A program made the position numbers and the translations under genes. A model generated the notes under the pieces. The model was not told the origin of the DNA. It searched no databases and saw only the letters and a program-made list of their open reading frames with translations. A stretch of DNA of 13,089 nt from Clostridia bacterium (GTDB lineage: Bacteria; Bacillota; Clostridia; Christensenellales; CAG-138), in the NCBI GenBank assembly GCA_030530185.1, contig JAUMVL010000032.1, positions 1 through 13,089 on the forward strand. Reading direction: 5' to 3'. Of this stretch, positions 5,884 to 12,634 are shown piece by piece (position 1 is the stretch's first letter; the number at the start of each line of letters is the position of its first letter).

Positions 5884-7206
5884 TTATTTTCCCGCGACTT
5901 GCAGGCTGCCGATCAGAATGCTCGGGCTTTCGATCGGGCCATACAATGTAAACTCGGAGTCTGCGCCGATGGCTTCGATATCTTTCAGGAGCGTATAGAG
6001 GTTCCCTGCGATTGTGATGCGATCGACCGCGCGGACGATCTTGCCATTCTCGACCAGCGCGCCGTTCGCCATGATCGAGAAATCGCCGGAGATCGGATTC
6101 ATTCCGACATGCAAGCCTCCGAACCCGTCAATCATTAAGCCGTTGTCAAGCTTTTGGAGCATCTGTTCATAGGTGCCCTCTCCTTTGCCGACCGACAGCA
6201 CCGTCGGGCCGACGCCGACAGGGCTCGCTCCGCGACGCGTTGCGTTGCCGGTGCTCTGCACGCCCGCTTTCAGCGCGGTCTTGGTGTTATGGAGCAGGGT
6301 TTTGAAAACGCCGTTTTCAATGATTGCTTTCTTATAAGTCGGAAAGCCCTCGCCGTCAAACGCGCGCGGCGCATACGGATGGAACGGATCGTCCCAAAGC
6401 GTAAAACAATCTGACGCAATCTTTTCCCCTTCTCTGCCTGCGAGCAGTGAACGACCCTTTTGCGCTTCCTCCGCGCTGAAGATGCCGAGGAAGGGACTTA
6501 AGAATGTTGCCGCTGCGCTGTTTTTGAACAGAATACGATATATGCCCGTCTCGACCGGTTCTGCCGTGAGCTTGAATGTCGTGTCCTCTGCCGCCTCCTT
6601 TACGAGGCCTTCGATATCGTTTGCCTTATCGTTCAAACGAGCTGCGAACCCGTCTTTGACGACGCCGTTCTGCTCCGCAATCGCGCTGAGCACCGTTGCT
6701 GCGCTGTTCGTTTCACGCTCCGCGCATAGGCCGAGCGTATTGTGCAGCTCATAGCGCGTATAACCGGTTTCGACCTCGCTGCCCTGCGTTCGGACGATAC
6801 GCGGGTCGGCTGCAAGCACTTTTTGTTCCATCTCCTTGGCCAATGCGATCTTCTCTTCCGCCGTCATACCGTCAAGCGGCGTCGCGCGAACGGGAATGGA
6901 TTCGTAGGTCTGTACACCGAGCATTGGATGCTGATCGATGGATTCGATGACCTTGGCGTTGTCAATGGCGCGGCGAACGAGCACTTCCGGATCGTCGAAC
7001 GACTCGGTATAGGCATAACCATCCCTGCCGTTGAACTGAACGCGCAGGTTCATTCCGTTCTCCTTGGCAACTTTGTAGCTTTCCAACTCACCCTTCAAAA
7101 CGGAAACCGAGAACGATTCTCCGCCCTCATAGTACGTCTCCGCTGCGGAGCAGCCGAGCTCCAACGCGATCCGGAACAGTTCTTCCCGAAATTCCTTGCG
7201 TTCCAT
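5884..7206 (-). CDS. pmbA: TldE/PmbA-type subunit of the TldD-TldE metalloprotease
   Basis: 440 residues, close to the usual 440-450. TldE pairs with TldD in a protease known in E. coli for microcin B17 maturation and CcdA degradation. The N-terminal region has SCSAAETYYEGGESFSVSV and GYAYTESFDD; the C-terminal region has RGASPVGVGPTVLSVGKGE, GLMIDGFGGLHVGMNPISGDFS and RAVDRITIAGNLYTLL, typical of this family. No HExxxH motif is present, as expected for the non-metal subunit. AAGGAGG lies 10 bases before the ATG. The start overlaps the tldD stop by one base (TAATG), so the two are coupled and probably made in equal amounts. A terminator follows directly. The natural substrate here is unknown; no peptide precursor gene is visible nearby. 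Confidence 0.94.
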   Translation of the reverse strand: MERKEFREELFRIALELGCSAAETYYEGGESFSVSVLKGELESYKVAKENGMNLRVQFNGRDGYAYTESFDDPEVLVRRAIDNAKVIESIDQHPMLGVQTYESIPVRATPLDGMTAEEKIALAKEMEQKVLAADPRIVRTQGSEVETGYTRYELHNTLGLCAERETNSAATVLSAIAEQNGVVKDGFAARLNDKANDIEGLVKEAAEDTTFKLTAEPVETGIYRILFKNSAAATFLSPFLGIFSAEEAQKGRSLLAGREGEKIASDCFTLWDDPFHPYAPRAFDGEGFPTYKKAIIENGVFKTLLHNTKTALKAGVQSTGNATRRGASPVGVGPTVLSVGKGEGTYEQMLQKLDNGLMIDGFGGLHVGMNPISGDFSIMANGALVENGKIVRAVDRITIAGNLYTLLKDIEAIGADSEFTLYGPIESPSILIGSLQVAGK

Positions 7207-8594
7207 TACATCGCACCTCCTTTGCCGCCGACGGTAATGCTCTTAACGCGAATCACCGGCTGACCGACGTTTGTCGGAACGCTGCCGGACAGCGAGCCGC
7301 ACATGCCCTGCGCCATCCACATGGAGGGACCGACGCGATCGATGCGCTGCAGAATCTCTGCGCCCTTTCCGATCAGCATGGCGCCGCGCACCGGGTAAAG
7401 AATCTTGCCATCCTGCACCCAGTAACCCTCGCCGACCGCAAAGTTGAACTCGCCTGTCAGCGGGTTGACCGAGCCGCCGCCAAGCGATGCGGCATATAAA
7501 CCGGTTCCCATCGTGCGGATCATCTCGTCGGGATCATCGCTGCCCGCGCAAATGAACGTATTGGTCATACGGGAAGTCGGTGCAAACGTATAATCCTGAC
7601 GACGCGAGCTGCCCGTCATTGGCAGATGCAGTCTGCGTGAACCAAGCCGATCGATCAGATAGCTTTTCAGAATGCCGTTTTCGATCAGAAGATTGTTTTG
7701 ACCGGGCGTACCTTCGTCGTCGATGTTGATAGTACCCCACTCGAAGGGGATGGTTCCATCATCACGCGCGGAAACGCACGGGGCGGCGATCTGCGTATTC
7801 AGCTTGCCGCAGAATTCGGAATTGCCGGGGCCAACCGACGTTGCCTCAAGGCTGTGCCCGCAGGCTTCGTGGAAGATAACGCCGCCGAAACCGCCGGAAA
7901 TCACGACCGGCATGTTGCCGCCAGGGCAATCCTTTGCCGAAAGCAGCAAAACGGCGCGCTCGGCAGCCTTCTTTGCCGCCGCTTCAACGTCAATCACGGT
8001 GCTGTACGCTTCAAAGCCGCGACAGCAGCCGGGCCCCTCCGAACCGTGTTCGGCGTTGGCGCCATCCGTTGCGACCGCGCTGAAGAACATGCGGGTACGC
8101 GGGCGCTCGTCGGTCGCCCAGACGCCCTCGGTATTCACAAACTGTACGCGCTGTACCTCATCAAAATAGCTGACCGTCATCTGACGGATCTGATCGGAGA
8201 CCGCCTTGCCCGCCGCATAGCCGCGATGCATCAGCGCCACGCGCTGGTCGTTGGTCACCGTGCCGTATGTGATCTGCTGCGGCGTCCGATAGGTTTTTTT
8301 GATGTACTGCAACGAATGGCGTGCCGCTTCCTTCTTCAATGCCGCAGCGGCCGCCTTTGCAGTCTCTACCAAAGCCTGTTCGCTTGTGTCGGCGGTATAA
8401 GCGTAGGCCGACTGTTCCCCGAGCATCACGCGGACGCCCGCACCATGCCGGTGGTTCGATACGCTTTGCTCAATGTGCCCGTCGGACATCAAAAGGCTGT
8501 TGCGATCACAGTCCTCCGCGAACAGTTCCGCAAAATCCGCACCGGTGCCAAGTGCAGCATCCAACACGCGGTTAACCGTTTGTTCGTGAATCAT
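7206..8594 (-). CDS. tldD: TldD-type zinc metalloprotease subunit
   Basis: 462 residues, near the usual 450-480. TldD is the catalytic subunit of the heterodimeric TldD-TldE protease, which cuts unfolded peptides in the cytoplasm. The metal motif HExxxH is present as HEACGHSLE (His242, Glu243, His247) after GGFGGVIF. The C-terminal block GMCGSLSGSVPTNVGQP supplies Cys432, the place of the third zinc ligand in E. coli TldD. PGQNNLLIENGILKSYLID and MTNTFICAGSDD are also family segments. The start at 8594 is chosen for GGGAGG four to five bases before it; the longer frame upstream runs into the promoter. The gene is divergent from the sigma factor gene and overlaps pmbA by one base. Its promoter contains a perfect inverted repeat, so transcription may be regulated. 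Confidence 0.96.
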   Translation of the reverse strand: MIHEQTVNRVLDAALGTGADFAELFAEDCDRNSLLMSDGHIEQSVSNHRHGAGVRVMLGEQSAYAYTADTSEQALVETAKAAAAALKKEAARHSLQYIKKTYRTPQQITYGTVTNDQRVALMHRGYAAGKAVSDQIRQMTVSYFDEVQRVQFVNTEGVWATDERPRTRMFFSAVATDGANAEHGSEGPGCCRGFEAYSTVIDVEAAAKKAAERAVLLLSAKDCPGGNMPVVISGGFGGVIFHEACGHSLEATSVGPGNSEFCGKLNTQIAAPCVSARDDGTIPFEWGTINIDDEGTPGQNNLLIENGILKSYLIDRLGSRRLHLPMTGSSRRQDYTFAPTSRMTNTFICAGSDDPDEMIRTMGTGLYAASLGGGSVNPLTGEFNFAVGEGYWVQDGKILYPVRGAMLIGKGAEILQRIDRVGPSMWMAQGMCGSLSGSVPTNVGQPVIRVKSITVGGKGGAM

Positions 8595-8625
8595 AGTACC
8601 TCCCTGTTCTCCAAAAATTGGATTT

Positions 8626-8661
8626 CGTTTATAATATATCATTTATAAACGGCTGTGTCAA
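8626..8661 (-). promoter_or_regulatory. tldD promoter with overlapping inverted repeat
   Basis: Perfect -35 TTGACA (8656-8661), 17-base spacer, -10 TATATT (8633-8638) preceded by TGA. Arms CGTTTATAA (8626-8634) and TTATAAACG (8643-8651) form a perfect 9-bp inverted repeat with an 8-base centre that covers the -10 and part of the spacer, a classic operator position. The regulator is unknown. Confidence 0.75.
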
Positions 8662-8752
8662 TCAACCCGGCTTTGAAATCCTGTGTTTTTTTGTTTGCGG
8701 CATTCTTTTTTCACGACCTGTCGTTTTCACGCTGCGATTTGGCGGCTTGTAC

Positions 8753-8781
8753 TTGCGGATAAAAGACAAATGTGATATAGT
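8753..8781 (+). promoter_or_regulatory. Candidate housekeeping promoter for the ECF sigma gene
   Basis: TTGCGG (8753-8758), 17 bases, TATAGT (8776-8781) preceded by TGA, an extended -10. The start would be near 8788, giving a leader of about 100 bases. Confidence 0.55.
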
Positions 8782-8806
8782 GAAACAATCATCGGTTCCA
8801 TACGCT
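8781..8806 (+). promoter_or_regulatory. Candidate ECF-type (SigW-like) autoregulatory promoter
   Basis: TGAAAC (8781-8786), 16 bases, CGCT (8803-8806). B. subtilis SigW promoters have TGAAAC-N16-CGTA (established knowledge), so the -35 matches fully and the -10 half. It overlaps the last base of the housekeeping -10. ECF sigma genes are often self-activated, which makes this plausible but unproven. Confidence 0.35.
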
Positions 8807-8857
8807 TTGCCGCGATTCGATATTCCTTTGATCGGGCTGCAACCGAATGAACCGATG
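8790..8857 (+). promoter_or_regulatory. Possible folded leader RNA upstream of the sigma gene
   Basis: CATCGGTTC (8790-8798) is exactly complementary to GAACCGATG (8849-8857). Directly inside, ATTCG (8815-8819) pairs with CGAAT (8844-8848), stacking on the outer stem. It matches no riboswitch family that I recognise. Confidence 0.3.
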
Positions 8858-8887
8858 GACGGTATTATTATCAGAAAGGAAAACGGT

Positions 8888-9400
8888 ATGGAGACGCACG
8901 AATACCGAACGCCACCGATCGAACAGGACATCGATGCGCTGTATTCGACATACGGAGATATGGTCTACCGCCTTGCGTTGGTGCGCACCCGCAATCCGTC
9001 GGATGCGGAAGATATTGCACAGGAAGTGTTCTTGCGTATGCTCAAAAGCGCGCCTTCCTTCACCTCGGCCGAGCATCAGAAAGCATGGCTGATTACGGTG
9101 ACGATCAATTGCTCCAAATCACTGCTTGGGTCAGCGTTCCGCAGACATACGGTTCCGTTGGACTCGATCGGAGAACCGCAAGCTGACGGTGCAATGCCGG
9201 ATTCTACCGTGTATGACGCCGTCCTGAAGCTCCCGACGAAGTACCGCACGGCGATTCATCTATTCTACTACGAGGACTATTCAATCAAGGAAATTGCGCA
9301 TGTTCTGCATGCAAGTGAAACGGCGGTCAAAACCTGGCTTCACCGCGCACGCCAACAGCTGAAGGAATCATTGAAAGGAGCATTTGAGGATGTTTCGTGA
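8888..9400 (+). CDS. ECF-type RNA polymerase sigma factor
   Basis: 170 residues, the usual ECF size, with only regions 2 and 4. Region 2 (about 17-82) contains LYSTYGDMVYRLALVRT and the core-binding helix DAEDIAQEVFLRMLK (39-53), then KAWLITVTINCSKS. Region 4 (about 107-163) has the DNA-binding helix-turn-helix YSIKEIAHVLHASETAVKTWLHRARQQL. ECF factors direct polymerase to stress or envelope promoters once freed from a membrane anti-sigma factor. The ATG at 8888 is chosen for AAAGGA seven bases before it; the frame upstream to 8618 is untranslated leader. The next gene overlaps its end by 11 bases and encodes a single-span membrane protein, the expected position for the anti-sigma partner. 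The ECF subgroup and the signal are not known. Confidence 0.93.
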   Translation: METHEYRTPPIEQDIDALYSTYGDMVYRLALVRTRNPSDAEDIAQEVFLRMLKSAPSFTSAEHQKAWLITVTINCSKSLLGSAFRRHTVPLDSIGEPQADGAMPDSTVYDAVLKLPTKYRTAIHLFYYEDYSIKEIAHVLHASETAVKTWLHRARQQLKESLKGAFEDVS

Positions 9401-10424
9401 AGAATACCGCAAGGCAAACGATTCGGTGCATGCACCGAAATCCCTGCTGAATGCGATCAAAGCGGATGTCGAAGCATCGTCGGATGATCTGTTTGATCTG
9501 CCGAAAAAGCCTCGTATCTGGCCGCGCGTGCTCGGCTATTCCGGTGCGGTCGTTGCAGTCGCCGTCCTGACAATCCTTGTGATTCGCCCGTTCGGCGGAG
9601 CGGACAATTCAGCCGGCGCCCCCATTGCAATGCAGGAAGCAAAGGCTGCCGAGTATGAGGAAGCAATTGAATCCTCACTGTACGACACCGTGGCGGAAGC
9701 TGAGGTGACGGCCAAAAGCGCACTTGCTCCCGCCGCCGAAACAGGTGCGGCCGGATCTGCCGATTTGGAAGCGCCGTATCGCATGGAGCGTTCCGACGGG
9801 GACGAGGACGAATACTATCCTGCGGTAACCGTGCCCGAGCAAACGTATGAGGACGTCTTTGCGATGCTGACCTTTGCCGATACACCATCGCCGGAAGCGG
9901 ATTCTGTCTCCGAAAACAATGCGGAAATTGTCGGCACAACTGCAACCGTTTCCGTGGATCAGGGGATGCTGAACGCATTTGGTACATCGTTTGTACTCCC
10001 TGAAAATGGCATCGTACGAGCGCTTGCGCAGATTGGCGACCGTGTGTTTGTCATTGCCGACCGAACCAACGTTGTTGCGATCACGGTTTACACGAAGGAG
10101 GGACTTCTCGGCGAGGTGACGCAAAGCGGCACGTATGAAGCGTTTGAAGTCAAGGATACAACCGTCTTTGAAGAGGACGGTTCGCTGTCCGACTACCGTG
10201 TGCTGCTTGTCACTTCCCGATTTACGCCGGACATAAGTAAAGCCGACCCCTCCATTCCTGAATCCTTCTCCCCCATGATCTCCGATCCAAGCGGCGCGCG
10301 ACCGCTGCTGCCGGAGGAATTCACAATTCTGGATGCAGGCGGAGCATTCAATGTCTATGGTGCCGTAGAGGCAAGCGAACAGGTTCGTATGCTCTACTGC
10401 TTTGCCGAGCTTGGAGGAGAATAG
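9390..10424 (+). CDS. Putative membrane anti-sigma factor with large external domain
   Basis: 344 residues. The N-terminal 45 residues are charged and cytoplasmic, with the YRKANDSVHAPKSLLNAI pattern (6-23) common in anti-sigma proteins of Clostridia. One membrane helix follows at about 48-66, and the rest (about 70-344) would lie outside. The external part starts with a low-complexity Ala/Glu-rich spacer and an acidic patch (near 133-142), followed by a more ordered, beta-strand-like region from about 180 (VRALAQIGDRVFVIADRTN). I do not recognise a named domain there. No zinc HxxxCxxC anti-sigma motif is seen. AGGAG lies 10 bases before the ATG; the start is 11 bases inside the sigma gene, suggesting coupled translation. 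The anti-sigma role is inferred from topology and position. Confidence 0.75.
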   Translation: MFREEYRKANDSVHAPKSLLNAIKADVEASSDDLFDLPKKPRIWPRVLGYSGAVVAVAVLTILVIRPFGGADNSAGAPIAMQEAKAAEYEEAIESSLYDTVAEAEVTAKSALAPAAETGAAGSADLEAPYRMERSDGDEDEYYPAVTVPEQTYEDVFAMLTFADTPSPEADSVSENNAEIVGTTATVSVDQGMLNAFGTSFVLPENGIVRALAQIGDRVFVIADRTNVVAITVYTKEGLLGEVTQSGTYEAFEVKDTTVFEEDGSLSDYRVLLVTSRFTPDISKADPSIPESFSPMISDPSGARPLLPEEFTILDAGGAFNVYGAVEASEQVRMLYCFAELGGE

Positions 10425-10437
10425 GATCCGTCCTTGT

Positions 10438-10474
10438 CGGAGAATCCGATGCGATTCTCCGTCGTTTTCTTTTT
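10438..10474 (+). terminator. Intrinsic terminator of the sigma/anti-sigma operon
   Basis: Perfect 9-bp stem CGGAGAATC (10438-10446) with GATTCTCCG (10453-10461), six-base loop, then TCGTTTTCTTTTT. It lies 13 bases after the anti-sigma stop. Confidence 0.92.
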
Positions 10475-10485
10475 GGGGTTTGCTC

Positions 10486-10514
10486 TTGCGAAACTGTGGA
10501 AAATGCCGTACAAT
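10486..10514 (+). promoter_or_regulatory. Promoter of the uridine kinase gene
   Basis: TTGCGA (10486-10491), 17 bases, TACAAT (10509-10514). The start near 10521 leaves about 21 bases to the ATG, just enough for the GGAGGGAG site. Unlike the other promoters here it has no TGn before the -10. Confidence 0.7.
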
Positions 10515-10541
10515 AAGAAAAAAGCTCGGAGGGAGAACGAG

Positions 10542-11213
10542 ATGATTATCGTCGGAATCTGCGGTGCGTCGGGCAGCGGCAAAAGCACGCTTGCAAGGCG
10601 GATTCAGGAAAGTCTGACCTGCAACTGTATCATCATCGGTCAGGATTGCTATTATCACAACTTCGCGCATTTACCGTTTGAGGAACGCGTGCATCTGAAT
10701 TATGACGAGCCAAGCATTTTCGATTACGATGAAATGCTGCGCGACATTGACGATCTGCAAGCCGGAAAGCCGATTACCCGGAAAGGGTACGATTACGCAC
10801 ATCATCTGCGCGACGATTCCAGCGAGCTGATCGATCCGCCTGAAGTGCTGATATTAGAGGGAATCCACATGTTCCATGACCCGCGTCTGCTCGAACGCAT
10901 GTCGCTGAAGGTCTATATGCACGTAGACATCGACGTATGTCTGCTGCGCCGCATCCGTCGGGACATGAAATCGCGCGGACGTACGATCGACAGCATTACC
11001 GAACAATATATGGAGACCGTCAAGCCGATGTATGAAAAGTATATCGCCAATTACATCAAAGTTGCCGACTTTGCGATCATGCGCGGCGGCAAGAACAATA
11101 TGGCAATCGACTGCATCTCCGCATATCTCACGACCAAAGTGCTGGCGGAATCCTTCCAAAGGGACGCGGCTCGAGCCGAAGAAGCCCCCGAACCGACAAC
11201 AGATCTTTCGTAA
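10542..11213 (+). CDS. udk: Uridine kinase / PRK-type nucleoside kinase
   Basis: 223 residues, slightly longer than typical Udk (about 205-215). Udk phosphorylates uridine and cytidine to UMP and CMP in pyrimidine salvage. The P-loop GASGSGKST is at 8-16 directly after a beta strand. QDCYYHNFAHLPFEERVHL (34-52) and NYDEPSIFDYD (53-63) match the uridine kinase pattern DxFY...LP.EER..NFD.P.AFD; LEGIHMF is at 105-111 and the lid RRIRRDMKSRGRTIDS at 136-151, followed by QYMETVKPMYEKYI. Gln34 replaces the Asp seen at the start of the DxFY segment in many Udk, which leaves some room for another phosphoribulokinase-family substrate. The ATG at 10542 is chosen for GGAGG nine bases before it. It stands alone between two terminators. 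Confidence 0.85.
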   Translation: MIIVGICGASGSGKSTLARRIQESLTCNCIIIGQDCYYHNFAHLPFEERVHLNYDEPSIFDYDEMLRDIDDLQAGKPITRKGYDYAHHLRDDSSELIDPPEVLILEGIHMFHDPRLLERMSLKVYMHVDIDVCLLRRIRRDMKSRGRTIDSITEQYMETVKPMYEKYIANYIKVADFAIMRGGKNNMAIDCISAYLTTKVLAESFQRDAARAEEAPEPTTDLS

Positions 11214-11226
11214 ATCCAATTTTATT

Positions 11227-11258
11227 AAAAAAGCGGGGCGGCAATTGCCGCTCCGCTT
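11227..11258. terminator. Bidirectional terminator between udk and plsX
   Basis: AAGCGGGGCGGC (11231-11242) and GCCGCTCCGCTT (11247-11258) form a 12-bp stem with one G-T pair and an AATT loop. Minus-strand output has six T after the stem, a strong signal for plsX; plus-strand output has TTTCTC, weaker but usable for udk. Confidence 0.9.
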
Positions 11259-11264
11259 TCTCGT

Positions 11265-12281
11265 TCAATCCTCGATTTGAATGGATCCGATCGTTTCACC
11301 GATCACCGAAACAAGGTTTCCATCCACCCAGGTATACGCCTGCCGCAAAGCATTGTAGATTGCCTTTGCGTCGGAACTTCCGTGCGCTTTGATCACCCCG
11401 CCGTTGACACCGAGCAGCGGTGCTCCGCCGTACTCCTTATAATCCATTTTCTTTTTCACCACGGAGAAGGCGGGCTTTGCAATCAATCCACCGATTTTCG
11501 TCCGCAGGCTTCCATACATCGCTTCCTTCAACAGGCCCAAAATCACCTTGGCAGCGCCCTCGAAGCCCTTCAGCAGTACATTGCCGTCAAAGCCGTCGCA
11601 GACCAGCACCTCAAAATTGCCGCTCATCAATTCACGCGCCTCGGCATTGCCGATGAAGTTAATATCCTCCATTTGGGAAAGGCGTTCATGGACCTCCTTG
11701 GTCAGCGCATTGCCTTTTTCGGCTTCCGTGCCGTTGGACAACAGCGCGACACGCGGGTTCTCAACGCCGGCTACGCGTTCCATATACGCTTTGCCCATGA
11801 CCGCAAACTGTTGGAGATACCCCGGCTTACAGTCGGTATTCGCCCCGCAGTCGCAAAGCAGCACGCAGCCCCCCGTAACGGTTGGCAAAAGAGTTGCCAG
11901 CGCGGGACTTTTCACGCCCTTCTGCCGCCGCAGCGTCAGCGTGGCGCCGGTCAAAAGTGCGCCGGTACTGCCCGCGGAAACGACACAATCCGCTTCCCCG
12001 GCCTTAACGGTCTCAAACGCACGAACAAGGGAACTGTCCTTTTTCTTTTTATAGGCTGCCGTTGGGCTTTCATCAAATCCGATAACCTCGGTTGTCGGCA
12101 CAAGCCGAATGCGGTTTGCAAGGGCTGCGTTTTCCCCTGCAAATGTGCGCAAAGCGGATTCTTCGCCAAAAAGTACAAGCTCCGCATCCCGGAATGATTC
12201 CGCTTCCAAAAACTGCTTGCATCCGCCGAGAATTGCCTCGGGCGCATGATCGCCGCCCATTACATCGACTGCTATCTTCAT
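11265..12281 (-). CDS. plsX: Phosphate acyltransferase PlsX
   Basis: 338 residues, the normal PlsX size. It converts acyl-ACP to acyl-phosphate, the donor for PlsY in the first acylation of glycerol-3-phosphate, and is a peripheral membrane enzyme. Visible family segments are MKIAVDVMGGDHAPEAILGG (1-20), SAGSTGALLTGA (102-113), LLCDCGANTDCKP (141-153), LLSNGTEAEKGN (180-191), CDGFDGNVLLKGFEG (228-242) and YGGAPLLGVNGGVIKAHG (284-301). The start at 12281 has AGGGAG before it; the longer frame crosses the promoter. It follows rpmF as in many bacteria but has its own promoter and is separated by a terminator. No fabH, fabD, acpP or rnc follows it; the next gene is convergent. Confidence 0.98.
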   Translation of the reverse strand: MKIAVDVMGGDHAPEAILGGCKQFLEAESFRDAELVLFGEESALRTFAGENAALANRIRLVPTTEVIGFDESPTAAYKKKKDSSLVRAFETVKAGEADCVVSAGSTGALLTGATLTLRRQKGVKSPALATLLPTVTGGCVLLCDCGANTDCKPGYLQQFAVMGKAYMERVAGVENPRVALLSNGTEAEKGNALTKEVHERLSQMEDINFIGNAEARELMSGNFEVLVCDGFDGNVLLKGFEGAAKVILGLLKEAMYGSLRTKIGGLIAKPAFSVVKKKMDYKEYGGAPLLGVNGGVIKAHGSSDAKAIYNALRQAYTWVDGNLVSVIGETIGSIQIED

Positions 12282-12309
12282 ACTGCTTCTCCCTATAGAT
12301 GATGAAAAA

Positions 12310-12338
12310 AGGATACCACAATCCGACGTTTTTTGCAA
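12310..12338 (-). promoter_or_regulatory. plsX promoter
   Basis: TTGCAA (12333-12338), 17 bases, TATCCT (12310-12315) preceded by TGTGG, an extended -10. The start is predicted near 12303, leaving a leader of about 22 bases. No FapR-like palindrome was recognised around it. Confidence 0.65.
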
Positions 12339-12379
12339 CGACATTTTCCGCTGTGAACATCTGAACCATCGAATAGCAC

Positions 12380-12408
12380 AAAAAGACCTTCCGAATGGAA
12401 AGGCCTTT
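12380..12408 (-). terminator. Intrinsic terminator after rpmF
   Basis: On the minus strand AAAGGCC-T-TTCC pairs with GGAAGGTCTTT around ATTC: 11 pairs with one bulged T, and the 3' arm runs on into a T tract. It lies 35 bases past the rpmF stop and separates rpmF from plsX. Confidence 0.85.
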
Positions 12409-12443
12409 ACGCTTCTACAATTGTGGGGGTCATCATGGATCGC

Positions 12444-12632
12444 TTATGCGTCTTTTTCCATGCTGATGACTTCTTCGCCATCATAATATCCGCACTTCTT
12501 GCAAACCACATGCGGGAGCTTCAGCTCGTGGCACTTCGGGCACTCAACCAAATTCGGCGTCTCCAGCTTGAAATTGTTCGCTCTGCGCGAATCTCTTCTC
12601 GCCTTCGATGTTTTTCTCTTCGGTACTGCCAT
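12444..12632 (-). CDS. rpmF: 50S ribosomal protein L32
   Basis: 62 residues. The start MAVPKRKTSKARRDSRRAN is the L32 signature, followed by a zinc ribbon with CPKC (Cys31, Cys34) and CKKC (Cys44, Cys47). The acidic tail DGEEVISMEKDA is normal for the family. AAGGAGG lies 7 bases before the ATG. It begins 2 bases after the stop of the DUF177 gene, the conserved yceD-rpmF pair, and is probably coupled to it. A terminator follows. Confidence 0.97.
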   Translation of the reverse strand: MAVPKRKTSKARRDSRRANNFKLETPNLVECPKCHELKLPHVVCKKCGYYDGEEVISMEKDA

Positions 12633-12634
12633 GA

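Noticed and set aside
7698..8648. Plus-strand frame of 316 codons opposite tldD
   Set aside because: The tldD reading has clear family motifs on the other strand; this frame is Arg/His-rich and matches nothing known.
8618..8887. N-terminal extension of the sigma factor from 8618
   Set aside because: The extra 90 residues cross both divergent promoters and resemble no sigma region; the ATG at 8888 has a good ribosome binding site.
9675..10670. Minus-strand frame of 331 codons opposite the anti-sigma gene
   Set aside because: It crosses the terminator at 10438-10474 and the udk promoter and start, and has no ribosome binding site.
11277..12197. Plus-strand frame of 306 codons opposite plsX
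   Set aside because: plsX is unmistakable on the minus strand; this frame is its shadow.
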